Shown: positions 41,395-54,859, counted from the stretch's first letter. The stretch: 64,000 nucleotides of DNA from Sanderia malayensis (GCA_013076295.1 RQOL01000532.1:1-64000); one strand, 5' to 3'. Notes: a model not told the origin generated them from the sequence alone. Program-made: numbers and translations.

Positions 41395-41410
41395 ACAAGC
41401 ATATGCTTGT
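41395..41410. repeat. 16-bp perfect palindrome, copy 10
   Basis: Same palindrome, in the monomer just before the one that carries the first 39-bp insertion. Confidence 0.95.
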
Positions 41411-41466
41411 TTTCAGTGATATTAACATTCGTCTACACTAATTGCACATAAATCCACGTTATTACA

Positions 41467-41505
41467 TGTAAATGCATGTTATTAAATGCACGTCACGTTC
41501 TTACA
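41467..41505. repeat. 39-bp insertion in a monomer, copy 1
   Basis: After CACGTTATTACA, 39 extra bases precede GTTGAAAC. The inserted run contains two further GTTATTA-like starts, GTTATTAAATGCACG and GTTCTTACAG, at steps of about 20 and 18 bp. This suggests a double local duplication of one region that then diverged. Here the bases before the insertion (GCACATAAATCCACG) differ from those at all other copies, so a recombination breakpoint lies at or just left of it. Confidence 0.92.
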
Positions 41506-43179
41506 GTTGAAACTAAGTGAAATACACATGCATTTGCCTGTTTTCAGTGATATTAACATTCGTTCACACTAATTGCACATGAATTCACGTTATTACAGCT
41601 GAAACTAAATAAAATACATATGCAATTACTTGTTTTCAGTGATTATAACATTCTTTCACACTAATTGCACATTAATCTACGCTTTTACAGTTGAAACTAA
41701 TTGAAATACACATGGATTAGCTTGCTTTCAGTGATATTAACATTCGTTCACATTAATTGCACACGAATCCACGTTATTGTAGTTGAAATTAAGTCAAATA
41801 CACATGCATTTGCTTATTTTCAGTGACATTAACATTCGTTTTCACTATTTGCACATGAGTTAACGTTATTACAGTTGAAACTAAGTGAAATACACATGGG
41901 TTTGCTTGTTTTCAGTGAGATTACCTTCGTTCACACTACTTCCACATGAACCCACTTTATTGTAGTTGAAATTAAGTCAAATACACATCCATTGGCTTGT
42001 TTTCAGTGATATTAACATTCGTTCACACTATTTGCACATGAATTAACGTTATTACAGTTGAAACTAAGTGAAATACACATGGGTTTGCTTGTTTTAAGTG
42101 AGATTACCTTCGTTCACACTATTTCCACATGAATCCACGTTATTGTAGTTGAAATTAAGTCAAATACACATGCATTGGCTTATTTTCAGTGATATTAACA
42201 TTCGTTGACACTAATTGCACATGACTTCACGTTAGTACAGTGCAAACTAAATAAAATACACATGCAATTAATTGTTTTCAATGATATTAACATTCGTTCA
42301 CACTAATTGCAAATGTATTCCCGTTTTTGCAGCCGAAAATAATTGAAATACACATGCATTTGCTTGTTTTCAGTGATATTAACATTTGTTCACACTATTT
42401 CCACATGAATTCACGTTATTACAATGCAAACTAATTAAAATACACATGGAATTATTTGTTTTGAGTTATATTAACATTTGTTTACACTAATTGCACATAA
42501 ATCCACGTTATTACAGTTGAAACTAAGTGAAATACACATGCATTTGCCTGTTTTCAGTGATATTAACATTCGTTCACACTAATTGCACATGAATTCACGT
42601 TATTACAGCTGAAACTAAATAAAATACACATGCAATTACTTGTTTTCAGTGATTATAACATTCTTTCACACTAATTGCACATTAATCTACGCTTTCACAG
42701 TTGAAACTAATTGAAATACACATGGATTAGCTTGCTTTCAGTGATATTAACATTTGTTCACACTATTTCCACATGAATTCACGTTATTACAATGCAAACT
42801 AATTAAAATACACATGGAATTATTTGTTTTGAGTTATATTAACATTCGTTCACACTAATTGCACACGAATCCACGCTATTACAGTTGAATCTAATTGAAA
42901 TACACATGCATTTGCTTGTTGTCAGTGATATTAACATTCGTTCACACTATTTGCACATGAATTAACGTTATTACAGCTGAAACTAAGTAAAGTACAAATG
43001 CAATTTTTTGTTTTGAGTCATATTAACATTCGTTCACGCTAATTGCACATGAATCCACGTTATTGCAGTTGAAACTAAGTGAAATACACATGCATGTGCT
43101 TGTTTTCAGTGATATTAACATTGGTTGACACTAATTGCCCATGAATTCACGTTATTACAGCTGAATCTAAGTGAAATAC

Positions 43180-43195
43180 ACAAGCATATGCTTGT
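43180..43195. repeat. 16-bp perfect palindrome, copy 11
   Basis: Same palindrome. Its position relative to the next insertion (439 bp) matches that of copies 13 and 14. Confidence 0.95.
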
Positions 43196-43618
43196 TTTCA
43201 GTGATATTAACATTCGTCTACACTAATTGCACATAAATCCACGTTATTACAGTTGAAACTAAGTGAAATACACATGGATTTGCTTGTTTTCAGTGAGATT
43301 ACCTTCGTTCACACTATTTCCATATGAATCCACGTTATTGTAGTTCAAATTAAGTCAAATACACATGCATTGGCTTGTTTTCAGTGATATTAACATTCAT
43401 TGACAATAATTGCACATGACATCACGTTAGTACAGTGCAAACTAAATAAAATACACATGCAATTACTGGTTCCCAGTGATATTAACATTCGTTCACACTA
43501 ATTGCATATGAATTCACGTTTTTGCAGCCGAAACTAATTGAAACACACATGCATTTGCTTATTTTCAGTGATATTAACATTCGTTTACACTATTTGCAAT
43601 TGAATTAACGTTATTACA

Positions 43619-43657
43619 TGTAAATGCATGTTATTAAATGCACGTCACGTTCTTACA
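43619..43657. repeat. 39-bp insertion in a monomer, copy 2
   Basis: Same insertion, 2152 bp after copy 1. The preceding context is the usual TTTGCA-TGAATTAACG form, here with GCAATTGAATTAACG. Confidence 0.92.
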
Positions 43658-44907
43658 GTTGAAACTAAGTGAAATACACATGCATTTGCCTGTTTTCAGT
43701 GATATTAACATTCGTTCACACTAATTGCACATGAATTCACGTTATTACAGCTGAAACTAAATAAAATACATATGCAATTACTTGTTTTCAGTGATTATAA
43801 CATTCTTTCACACTAATTGCACATTAATCTACGCTTTTACAGTTGAAACTAATTGAAATACACATGGATTAGCTTGCTTTCAGTGATATTAACATTCGTT
43901 CACATTAATTGCACACGAATCCACGTTATTGTAGTTGAAATTAAGTCAAATACACTTGCATTTGCTTATTTTCAGTGACATTAACATTCGTTTTCACTAT
44001 TTGCACATGAGTTAACGTTATTACAGTTGAAACTAAGTGAAATACACATGGGTTTGCTTGTTTTCAGTGAGATTACCTTCGTTCACACTATTTCCACATG
44101 AACCCACTTTATTGTAGTTGAAATTAAGTCAAATACACATCCATTGGCTTGTTTTCAGTGATATTAACATTCGTTCACACTATTTGCACATGAATTAACG
44201 TTATTACAGTTGAAACTAAGTGAAATACACATGGGTTTGCTTGTTTTAAGTGAGATTACCTTCGTTCACACTATTTCCACATGAATCCACGTTATTGTAG
44301 TTGAAATTAAGTCAAATACACATGCATTGGCTTATTTTCAGTGATATTAACATTCGTTGACACTAATTGCACATGACTTCACGTTAGTACAGTGCAAACT
44401 AAATAAAATACACATGCAATTAATTGTTTTCAATGATATTAACATTCGTTCACACTAATTGCAAATGTATTCCCGTTTTTGAAGCCGAAACTAATTGAAA
44501 TACACATGCATTTGCTTGTTTTCAGTGATATTAACATTTGTTCACACTATTTCCACATGAATTCACGTTATTACAATGCAAACTAATTAAAATACACATG
44601 GAATTATTTGTTTTGAGTTATATTAACATTTGTTTACACTAATTGCACATAAATCCACGTTATTACAGTTGAAACTAAGTGAAATACACATGCATTTGCC
44701 TGTTTTCAGTGATATTAACATTCGTTCACACTAATTGCACATGAATTCACGTTATTACAGCTGAAACTAAATAAAATACACATGCAATTACTTGTTTTCA
44801 GTGATTATAACATTCTTTCACACTAATTGCACATTAATCTACGCTTTCACAGTTGAAACTAATTGAAATACACATGGATTAGCTTGCTTTCAGTGATATT
44901 AACATTC
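43619..44907. repeat. Higher-order repeat, 2152-bp spacing, copy 2 (partial)
   Basis: Copy of 41467-42755 with few differences, for example CACTTGCATTTG near 43955 and TTTTTGAAGCCG near 44475. The match stops near 44907, where CATTCGTTCACACTATTTGC replaces CATTTGTTCACACTATTTCC. Confidence 0.84.
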
Positions 44908-45928
44908 GTTCACACTATTTGCACATGAATTCACGTTATTACAGTTGAAACTAAGAAAAATACACGCGCATTTGTTTGTTTTCAGTGATATTAACATTCT
45001 TTCACACTAACTGCACTTTAATTCACGTTATTGCAGTTGGAACTAAGTAAAATACACATGCATTTTTTTCTTTTCAGTGATATCAATTTTCGTTCACACT
45101 ACTGGCAGATGAAATCCCAATATTATGGCTCAAACTATGTAAAATACACATGGAAGTTCTTGTTTTGAGTGATATTAACATTCGTTCACACTAATTGCAC
45201 ACGAATCCACGCTATTACAGTTGAAACTAATGGAAATAAACATGCATTTGCTTGTTTTCAGTGATATTAACATTCATTCACACTATTTGCACATGAATTT
45301 ACGTTATTACAGCTGAAACTAAGTAAAGTACACATGCAATTTTTTGTTTTGAGTGATATTAACACTCGTTCACGCTAATTGCACATGAATCCACGTTATT
45401 GCAGTTGAAACTAAGTAAAATACACATGCATTTTTTTCTTTTCAGTGATATCAATTTTCGTTCACACTACTGGCAGATGAAATCCCAATATTATGGCTCA
45501 AACTATGTAAAATACACATGGAAGTTCTTGTTTTGAGTGATATTAACATTCGTTCACACTAATTGCACACGAATCCACGCTATTACGGTTGAAACTAAGT
45601 GAAATACACATGCATTTGCCTGTTTTCAGTGATATTAACATTCGTTCACACTAATTGCACATGAATTCACGTTATTACAGCTGAAACTAAGTAAAATACA
45701 CATGCAATTACTTGTTTTCAGTGATTATAACATTCCTTAACACTAATTGCACATTAATCTACGCTTTCACAGTTGAAACTAATTGAAATACACATGGATT
45801 AGCTTGCTTTCAGTGATATTAACATTCGTTCACACTATTTGCACATGAATTCACGTTATTACAGTTGAAACTAAGAAAAATACACGCGCATTTGTTTGTT
45901 TTCAGTGATATTAACATTCGTTCACACT
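44908..45928. repeat. Satellite segment of CCCAATATTATGG and CGCGCATTTG forms
   Basis: About eleven monomers. The CCCAATATTATGG form occurs near 45115 and 45486, in both cases followed by GGCTCAAACTATG, a private pair of changes. A block of about four monomers (368 bp) therefore appears to be duplicated here. No gene was seen. Confidence 0.75.
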
Positions 45929-46848
45929 AACTGCACTTTAATTCACGTTATTGCAGTTGGAACTAAGTAAAATACACATGCATTTTTTTCTTTTCAGTGA
46001 TATCAATTTTCGTTCACACTACTGGCAGATGAAATCCCAATATTATGGCTGAAACTAAGTAAAATACACATGGAAGTTCTTGTTTTGAGTGATATTAACA
46101 TTCGTTCACACTAATTGCACCCGAATCCACGCTATTACAGGTGAAACTAATGGAAATAAACATGCATTTGCTTGTTTTCAGTGATATTAACATTCGTTCA
46201 CACTATTTGCACATGAATTTACGTTATTACAGCTGAAACTAAGTAAAGTACCCATGCAATTTTTTGTTTTGAGTGATATTAACATTCGTTCACGCTAATT
46301 GCACATGAATCCACGTTATTGCAGTTGAAACTAAGTGAAATACACATGCATGTGCTTGTTTTAAGTGATTTTAACATTCGTCTACACTAATTGCACATAA
46401 ATCCACGTTATTACAGTTGAAACTAAGTGAAATACACATGCAATTACTTGTTCTCAGTGATATTAACATTCGTTCACACTAATTGCACATGAGTTCACGT
46501 TATTACAGCTGAAACTAAATAAAATACACATGCAATTACTTGTTTTCAGTGATTATAACATTCTTTCACACTAATTGCACATCAAATCCCAATATTATGG
46601 CTGAAACTAAGTAAAATACACATGGATTGGCTTGTTTTCAGTGATATTAACATTCGTTGACACTAATTGCACATGCCTTCACGTTAGTACAGTGCAAACT
46701 AAATAAAATACACATACATTTGCTTGTTTTCAGTGATATTAACATTCGTTCACACTATTTGCACACGAATTAACGTTATTACAGCTGAAACTAAGTAAAG
46801 TACACATGCAATTTTTTGTTTTGAGTCATATTAACATTCGTTCACGCT
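45929..46848. repeat. 10-mer higher-order repeat, copy 1 (920 bp)
   Basis: Exactly 10 x 92 bp. Marker pairs with the next copy are CTGCACTTTA at 45931 and 46851, CACCCG at 46118 and 47038, and ACATGCCTTC at 46671 and 47591. All are 920 bp apart. Copies differ mainly in about 46480-46570, where this one has GCACATGAGTTCACG and the other GCACTTGAATTCACG. Confidence 0.86.
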
Positions 46849-47768
46849 AACTGCACTTTAATTCACGTTATTGCAGTTGGAACTAAGTAAAATACACATG
46901 CATTTTTTTCTTTTCAGTGATATCAATTTTCGTTCACACTACTGGCAGATGAAATCCCAATATTATGGCTGAAACTAAGTAAAATACACATGGAAGTTCT
47001 TGTTTAGAGTGATATTAACATTCGTTCACACTAATTGCACCCGAATCCACGCTATTACAGTTGAAACTAATGGAAATAAACATGCATTTGCTTGTTTTCA
47101 GTGATATTAACATTCGTTCACACTATTTGCACATGAATTTACGTTATTACAGCTGAAACTAAGTAAAGTACCCATGCAATTTTTTGTTTTGAGTGATATT
47201 AACATTCGTTCACGCTAATTGCACATGAATCCACGTTATTGCAGTTGAAACTAAGTGAAATACACATGCATGTGCTTGTTCTCAGTGATTTTAACATTCG
47301 TCTACACTAATTGCACATAAATCCACGTTATTACAGTTGAAACTAAGTGAAATACACATGCAATTACTTGTTCTCAGTGATATTAACATTCGTTCACACT
47401 AACTGCACTTGAATTCACGTTATTGCAGTTGGAACTAAGTAAAATACACATGCATTTTTTTCTTTTCAGTGATATCAATTTTCGTTCACACTACTGGCAC
47501 ATCAAATCCCAATATTATGGCTGAAACTAAGTAAAATACACATGGATTGGCTTGTTTTCAGTGATATTAACATTCGTTGACACTAATTGCACATGCCTTC
47601 ACGTTAGTACAGTGCAAACTAAATAAAATACACATGCATTTGCTTGTTTTCAGTGATATTAACATTCGTTCACACTATTTGCACACGAATTAACGTTATT
47701 ACAGCTGAAACTAAGTAAAGTACACATGCAATTTTTTGTTTTGAGTCATATTAACATTCGTTCACGCT
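46849..47768. repeat. 10-mer higher-order repeat, copy 2 (920 bp)
   Basis: Directly follows copy 1. The patch near 47400-47480, where a GTTGGAACTAAG and TTTTTTTCTTTTCAG monomer replaces another form, looks like local sequence exchange after duplication. Past 47768 the sequence no longer follows the unit. Confidence 0.86.
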
Positions 47769-47907
47769 AATTGCACATGAATCCACGTTATTGCAGTTGA
47801 AACTAAGTGAAATACACATGCATGTGCTTGTTTTCAGTGATATTAAAATTGGTTGACACTAATTGCCCATGGATTCACGTTATTACAGCTGAATCTAAGT
47901 GAAATAC

Positions 47908-47923
47908 ACAAGCATATGCTTGT
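47908..47923. repeat. 16-bp perfect palindrome, copy 12
   Basis: Same palindrome, on a background shared with copy 9 (GGATTCACG upstream). Confidence 0.95.
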
Positions 47924-49081
47924 TTTCAGTGATATTAACATTCGTCTACACTAATTGCACATAAATCCACGATATTACAGTTGAAACTAAGTGAAATACA
48001 GATGGATTTTCTTGTTTTCAGTGAGATTACCTTCGTTCACACTATTTCCATATCAATGCACGTTATTGTAGTTGAAATTAAGTCAAATACACATGCATTG
48101 GCTTGTTTTCAGTGATATTAACATTCGTTGACACTAATTGCACATGACATCACGTTAGTACAGTGCAAACTAAATAAAATACACATGCAATTACTTGTTC
48201 TCAGTGATATTTACATTCGTTCACACTAATTGCATATGAATTCACGTTTTTGCAGCCGAAACTAATTGAAACACACATGCATTTGCTTATTTTCAGTGAT
48301 ATTAACATTCGTTTACACTATTTGCACATGAATTAACGTTATTACAGTTGAAACTAAGTGAAATGCACATGGATTTGCTTGTTTTCAGTGAGATTACCTT
48401 CGTTCACACTATTTCCACACGAATCCACGTTATTGTAGTTGAAATTAAGTCAAATACACATGCCGTGGCTTGTTTTTAGTGATATTAACATTCGTTGACA
48501 CTAATTGCACATGACTTCACGTTAATACAGTGCAAATTAAGTAAAATACACATGGAAGTTCTTGTTTTGAGTGATATTAATATTCGTTCACACTTATTGC
48601 ACACGAATCCACGCTATTACAGTTGAAACTAATTGAAATACACATGCATTTGCTTGTTTTCAGTGATATTAACATTCGTTCACACTTTTTGCACATGAAT
48701 TAACGTTATTACAGCCGAAAATAAGTAAAGTACACATGCAATTACTTGTTTGGAGTGATATTAGCATTCGTTCACGCTAATTGCATACGAATTCACGTTT
48801 TTGCAGCCGAAACTAATTGAAATACACGTGCATTTGCTTATTTTCAGTGATATTAACATTTATTCACACTATTTCCACATGAATTCACGTTATTACAATG
48901 CAAACTAATTAAAATACACATGGAATTATTTGTTCCCAGTGATATTAACATTCGTTCACACTAATTGCATATGAATTCACGTTTTTGCAGCCGAAACTAA
49001 TTGAAACACACATGCATTTGCTTATTTTCAGTGATATTAACATTCGTTTACACTATTTGCACATGAATTAACGTTATTACA

Positions 49082-49120
49082 TGTAAATGCATGTTATTAA
49101 ATGCACGTCACGTTCTTACA
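49082..49120. repeat. 39-bp insertion in a monomer, copy 3
   Basis: Same insertion with the GTTCTTACAG ending. The monomers downstream differ from those after copies 2 and 4: a CATTTATTCACAC monomer follows. Confidence 0.92.
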
Positions 49121-50704
49121 GTTGAAACTAAGTGAAATACACATGCATTTGCTTGTTTTCAGTGATATTAACATTTATTCACACTATTTCCACATGAATT
49201 CACGTTATTACAATGCAAACTAATTAAAATACACATGGAATTATTTGTTTTGAGTTATATTAACATTCGTTCAGACTAATTGCACATAAATCCACGTTAT
49301 TACAGTTGAAACTAAGTGAAATACACATGCATTTGCCTGTTTTCAGTGATATTAACATTCGTTCACACTAATTGCACATGAATTCACGTTATTACAGCTG
49401 AAACTAAATAAAATACACATGCAATTACTTGTTTTCAGTGATTATAACATTCTTTCACACTAATTGCACATTAATCTACGCTTTTACAGTTGAAACTAAT
49501 TGAAATACACATGGATTAGCTTGCTTTCAGTGATATTAACATTCGTTCACACTATTTGCACATGAATTCACGTTATTACAGTTGAAACTAAGAAAAATAC
49601 ACGCGCATTTGTTTGTTTTCAGTGATATTAACGTTCGTTCACACTAACTGCACTTGAATTCACGTTATTGCAGTTGGAACTAAGTAAAATACACATGCAT
49701 TTTTTTCTTTTCAGTGATATCAATTTTCGTTCACACTACTGGCAGATGAAATCCCAATATTATGGCTGAAACTAAGTAAAATACACATGGAAGTTCTTGT
49801 TTTGAGTGATATTAACATTCGTTCACACTAATTGCACACGAATCCACGCTATTACCGTTGAAACTAATTGAAATAAACATGCATTTGCTTGTTTTCAGTG
49901 ATATTAACATTCGTTCACACTATTTGCACATGAATTTACGTTATTACAGCTGAAACTAAGTAAAGTACACATGCAATTTTTTGTTTTCAGTGATCATAAC
50001 ATTCTTTAACACTAATTGCACATTAATCTACGCTTTTACAGTTGAAACTAATTGAAATACACATGGATTAGCTTGCTTTCAGTGATATTAACATTCGTTC
50101 ACACTATTTGCACATGAATTCACGTTATTACAGTTGAAACTAAGAAAAATACACGCGCATTTGTTTGTTTTCAGTGATATTAACATTCCTTCACACTAAC
50201 TGCACTTGAATTCACGTTATTGCAGTTGGAACTAAGTAAAATACACATGTATTTTTTTCTTTTCAGTGATATCAATTTTCGTTCACACTACTGGCACATG
50301 AAATCCCAATATTATGGCTGAAACTAAGTAAAATACACATGGAAGTTCTTGTTTTGAGTGATATTAACATTCGTTCACACTAATTGCACACGAATCCACG
50401 CTATTACAGTTGAAACTAATTGAAATACACATGCATTTGCTTGTTTTCAGTGATATTAACATTCGTTCACACTATTTGCACATGAATTAACGTTATTACA
50501 GCTGAAACTAAGTAAAGTACAAATGCAATTTTTTGTTTTGAGTCATATTAACATTCGTTCACGCTAATTGCACATGAATCCACGTTATTGCAGTTGAAAC
50601 TAAGTGAAATACACATGCATGTGCTTGTTTTCAGTGATATTAACATTGGTTGACACTAATTGCCCATGAATTCACGTTATTACAGCTGAATCTAAGTGAA
50701 ATAC

Positions 50705-50720
50705 ACAAGCATATGCTTGT
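50705..50720. repeat. 16-bp perfect palindrome, copy 13
   Basis: Same palindrome, 438 bp before the insertion at 51143. Confidence 0.95.
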
Positions 50721-51142
50721 TTTCAGTGATATTAACATTCGTCTACACTAATTGCACATATATCCACGTTATTACAGTTGAAACTAAGTGAAATACACAT
50801 GGATTTGCTTGTTTTCAGTGAGATTACCTTCGTTCACACTATTTCCATATGAATCCACGTTATTGTAGTTCAAATTAAGTCAAATACACATGCATTGGCT
50901 TGTTTTCAGTGATATTAACATTCATTGACAATAATTGCACATGACATCACGTTAGTACAGTGCAAACTAAATAAAATACACATGCAATTACTTGTTCCCA
51001 GTGATATTAACATTCGTTCACACTAATTGCATATGAATTCACGTTTTTGCAGCCGAAACTAATTGAAACACACATGCATTTGCTTATTTCAGTGATATTA
51101 ACATTCGTTTACACTATTTGCACATGAATTAACGTTATTACA

Positions 51143-51181
51143 TGTAAATGCATGTTATTAAATGCACGTCACGTTCTTACA
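51143..51181. repeat. 39-bp insertion in a monomer, copy 4
   Basis: Same insertion with the GTTCTTACAG ending. The preceding monomer has lost one T (CTTATTTCAG). Confidence 0.92.
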
Positions 51182-54100
51182 GTTGAAACTAAGTGAAATA
51201 CACATGCATTTGCCTGTTTTCAGTGATATTAACATTCGTTCACACTAATTGCACATGAATTCACGTTATTACAGCTGAAACTAAATAAAATGCATATGCA
51301 ATTACTAGTTTTCAGTGATTATAACATTCTTTCACACTAATTGCACATTAATCTACGCTTTTACAGTTGAAACTAATTGAAATACATATGGATTAGCTTG
51401 CTTTCAGTGATATTAACATTCGTTCACATTAATTGCACACGAATTGACGTTATTACCATTGAAACTAAGTGAAATGCACATGAATCTGCTTGTTTTCAGT
51501 GATATCAACATTCGTTCCTACTAACTGCACTTGAATTCACGTTATTGCAGTTGGAACTAAGTAAAATACACATGCACTTTTTTCTTTTCAGTGATATCAA
51601 TTTTCGTTCACACTACTGGCAGATGAAATCCCAATATTATGGCTGAAACTAAGTAAAATACACATGGAAGTTCTTGTTTTCAGTGATATTAACATTCGTT
51701 CACACTAATTGCACACGAATCCACGCTATTACCTTTGAAACTAATTGAAATAAACATGCATTTGCTTGTTTTCAGTGATATTAACATTCGTTCACACTAT
51801 TTGCACATGAATTAACGTTATTACAGTTGAAACTAAGTGAAATGCACATGGATTTGCTTGTTTTCAGTGAGATTACCTTCGTTCACACTATTTCCACACG
51901 AATCCACGTTATTGTAGTTGAAATTAAGTCAAATACACATGAATTGGCTTGTTTTTAGTGATATTAACATTCGTTGACACTAATTGCACATGACTTCACG
52001 TTAATACAGTGCAAATTAAATAAAATACACATGGAAGTTCTTGTTTTGAGTGATATTAATATTCGTTCACACTTATTGCACACGAATCCACGCTATTACA
52101 GTTGAAACTAATTGAAATACACATGCATTTGCTTGTTTTCAGTGATATTAACATTCGTTCACACTATTTGCACATGAATTAACATTATTACAGCCGAAGC
52201 TAAGTAAAGTACACATGCAATTACTTGTTTGGAGTGATATTAGCATTCGTTCATGCTAATTGCATAAGAATTCACGTTTTTGCAGCCGAAACTAATTGAA
52301 ATACACGTGCATTTGCTTATTTTCAGTGATATTAACATTCGTTTACACTATTTGCACATGAATTAACGTTATTACAGTTGAAACTGAGTGAAATACACAT
52401 GCATTTGCTTGTTTTCAGTGATATTAACATTTATTCACACTATTTCCACATGAATTCACGTTATTACAATGCAAACTAATTAAAATACACATGGAATTAT
52501 TTGTTTTGAGTTATATTAACATTCGTTCAGACTAATTGCACATAAATCCGCGTTATCACAGTTGAAACTAAGTGAAATACACATGCATTTGCCTGTTTTC
52601 AGTGATATTAACATTCGTTCACACTAATTGCACATGAATTCACGTTATTACAGCTGAAACTAAATAAAATACACATGCAATTACTTGTTTTCAGTGATTA
52701 TAACATTCTTTCACACTAATTGCACATTAATCTACGCTTTTACAGTTGAAACTAATTGAAATACACATGGATTAGCTTGCTTTCAGTGATATTAACATTC
52801 GTTCACACTAATTGCACATGACATCACGTTAGTACAGTGCAAACTAAATAAAATACACATGCAATTACTTGTTCTCAGTGATATTTACATTCGTTCACAC
52901 TAATTGCATATGAATTCACGTTTTTGCAGCCGAAACTAATTGAAACACACATGCATTTGCTTATTTTCAGTGATATTAACATTCGTTTACACTATTTGCA
53001 CATGAATTAACGTTATTACAGTTGAAACTAAGTGAAATGCACATGGATTTGCTTGTTTTCAGTGAGATTACCATTCGTTCACACTAATTGCACATGAATT
53101 CACGTTATTACAGCTGAAACTAAATAAAATACACATGCAATTACTTGTTTTCAGTGATTATAACATTCTTTCACACTAATTGCACATTAATCTACGCTTT
53201 TACAGTTGAAACTAATTGAAATACACATGGATTAGCTTGCTTTCAGTGATATTAACATTCGTTCACACTAATTGCACATGAATTCACGTTATTACAGTTG
53301 AAACTAAGAAAAATACACGCGCATTTGTTTGTTTTCAGTGATATTAACATTCGTTCACACCAACTGCACTTGAATTCACGTAATTGCAGTTGGAACTAAG
53401 TAAAATACACATGCATTTTTTTCTTTTCAGTGATATCAATTTTCGTTCACACTACTGGCAGATGAAATCCCAATATTATGGCTGAAACTAAGTAAAATAC
53501 ACATGGAAGTTCTTGTTTTGAGTGATATTAACATTCGTTCACACTAATTGCACACGAATCCACGCTATTACCGTTGAAACTAATTGAAATAAACATGCAT
53601 TTGCTTGTTTTCAGTGATATTAACATTCGTTCACACTATTTGCACATGAATTTACGTTATTACAGCTGAAACTAAGTAAAGTACACATGCAATTTTTTGT
53701 TTTCAGTGATTATAACATTCTTTCACACTAATTGCACATTAATCTACGCTTTTACAGTTGAAACTAATTGAAATAAACATGGATTAGCTTGCTTTCAGTG
53801 ATATTAACATTCGTTCACACTATTTGCACATGAATTCACGTTATTACAGTTGAAACTAAGAAAAATACACGCGCATTTGTTTGTTTTCAGTGATATTAAC
53901 ATTCGTTCACACTAACTGCACTTGAATTCACGTTATTGCAGTTGGAACTAAGTAAAATACACATGTATTTTTTTCTTTTCAGTGATATCAATTTTCGTTC
54001 ACACTACTGGCACATGAAATCCCAATATTATGGCTGAAACTAAGTAAAATACACATGGAAGTTCTTGTTTTGAGTGATATTAACATTCGTTCACACTAAT

Positions 54101-54420
54101 TGCACACGAATCCACGCTATTACAGTTGAAACTAATTGAAATACACATGCATTTGCTTGTTTTCAGTGATATTAACATTCGTTCACACTATTTGCACATG
54201 AATTAACGTTATTACAGCTGAAACTAAGTAAAGTACAAATGCAATTTTTTGTTTTGAGTCATATTAACATTCGTTCACGCTAATTGCACATGAATCCACG
54301 TTATTGCAGTTGAAACTAAGTGAAATACACATGCATGTGCTTGTTTTCAGTGATATTAACATTGGTTGACACTAATTGCCCATGAATTCACGTTATTACA
54401 GCTGAATCTAAGTGAAATAC

Positions 54421-54436
54421 ACAAGCATATGCTTGT
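54421..54436. repeat. 16-bp perfect palindrome, copy 14
   Basis: Same palindrome, 3716 bp after copy 13 in the next copy of the large repeat. Three later relatives (near 55748, 59796 and 63420) read GCATATGCTTAT and have lost the outer symmetry. Confidence 0.95.
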
Positions 54437-54859
54437 TTTCAGTGATATTAACATTCGTCTACACTAATTGCACATAAATCCACGTTATTACAGTTGAAAC
54501 TAAGTGAAATACACATGGATTTGCTTGTTTTCAGTGAGATTACCTTCGTTCACACTATTTCCATATGAATCCACGTTATTGTAGTTCAAATTAAGTCAAA
54601 TACACATGCATTGGCTTGTTTTCAGTGATATTAACATTCATTGACAATAATTGCACATGACATCACGTTAGTACTGTGCAAACTAAATAAAATACACATG
54701 CAATTACTTGTTCCCAGTGATATTAACATTCGTTCACACTAATTGCATATGAATTCACGTTTTTGCAGCCGAAACTAATTGAAACACACATGCATTTGCT
54801 TATTTTCAGTGATATTAACATTCGTTTACACTATTTGCACATGAATTAACGTTATTACA

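Larger units (their letters stand above)
38901..41466. repeat. Right-hand variant satellite segment, 38.9-41.5 kb
   Basis: About 28 monomers drawn from the right-hand set: CCCAATATTATGG, CGCGCATTTG-like forms (CGAGCAGTTG near 40293), TTACAATGCAAAC and CATTAATCTACG. They are mixed with GAGATTACC forms near 39307. The segment ends at the junction with the first 39-bp insertion. Confidence 0.8.
41467..43618. repeat. Higher-order repeat, 2152-bp spacing, copy 1
   Basis: Length equals 23 x 92 plus 39 (the insertion) minus 3 (91-bp forms). Bases 41467 to about 42755 recur from 43619 to about 44907. Exact marker pairs are CATTAATTGC at 41751 and 43903, and TATTCCCG at 42316 and 44468. The rest of the unit (42755-43618) has a different order and resembles 50.4-51.1 kb. 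Confidence 0.85.
47769..49356. repeat. Mixed satellite segment, 47.8-49.4 kb
   Basis: About 17 monomers with palindrome, GAGATTACC, CGTGCATTTG and CATTTATTCACAC forms, plus one 39-bp insertion. The order from about 47820 to 48830 parallels 39.0-39.8 kb, including the private GAAATTGG-like form TATTAAAATTGG at 39034 and 47844. No gene was seen. Confidence 0.78.
49357..53072. repeat. Higher-order repeat, about 3717-bp spacing, copy 1
   Basis: About 40 monomers. Markers recur 3716-3717 bp downstream: ATTCGTTC of the first monomer at 49357 and 53073, GAATTGACGT at 51441 and 55158, and the 39-bp insertion at 51143 and 54860. The length is 40 x 92 plus 39 minus 2. Copies match over about 49357-51810; the last 1.2 kb of this unit does not match the second copy. 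Confidence 0.82.

Noticed and set aside
41467..41505. 39-bp insertion as a mobile element or attachment site
   Set aside because: It is too short, is made of sequence resembling the adjacent monomer, and all copies share context consistent with spread by segmental duplication.
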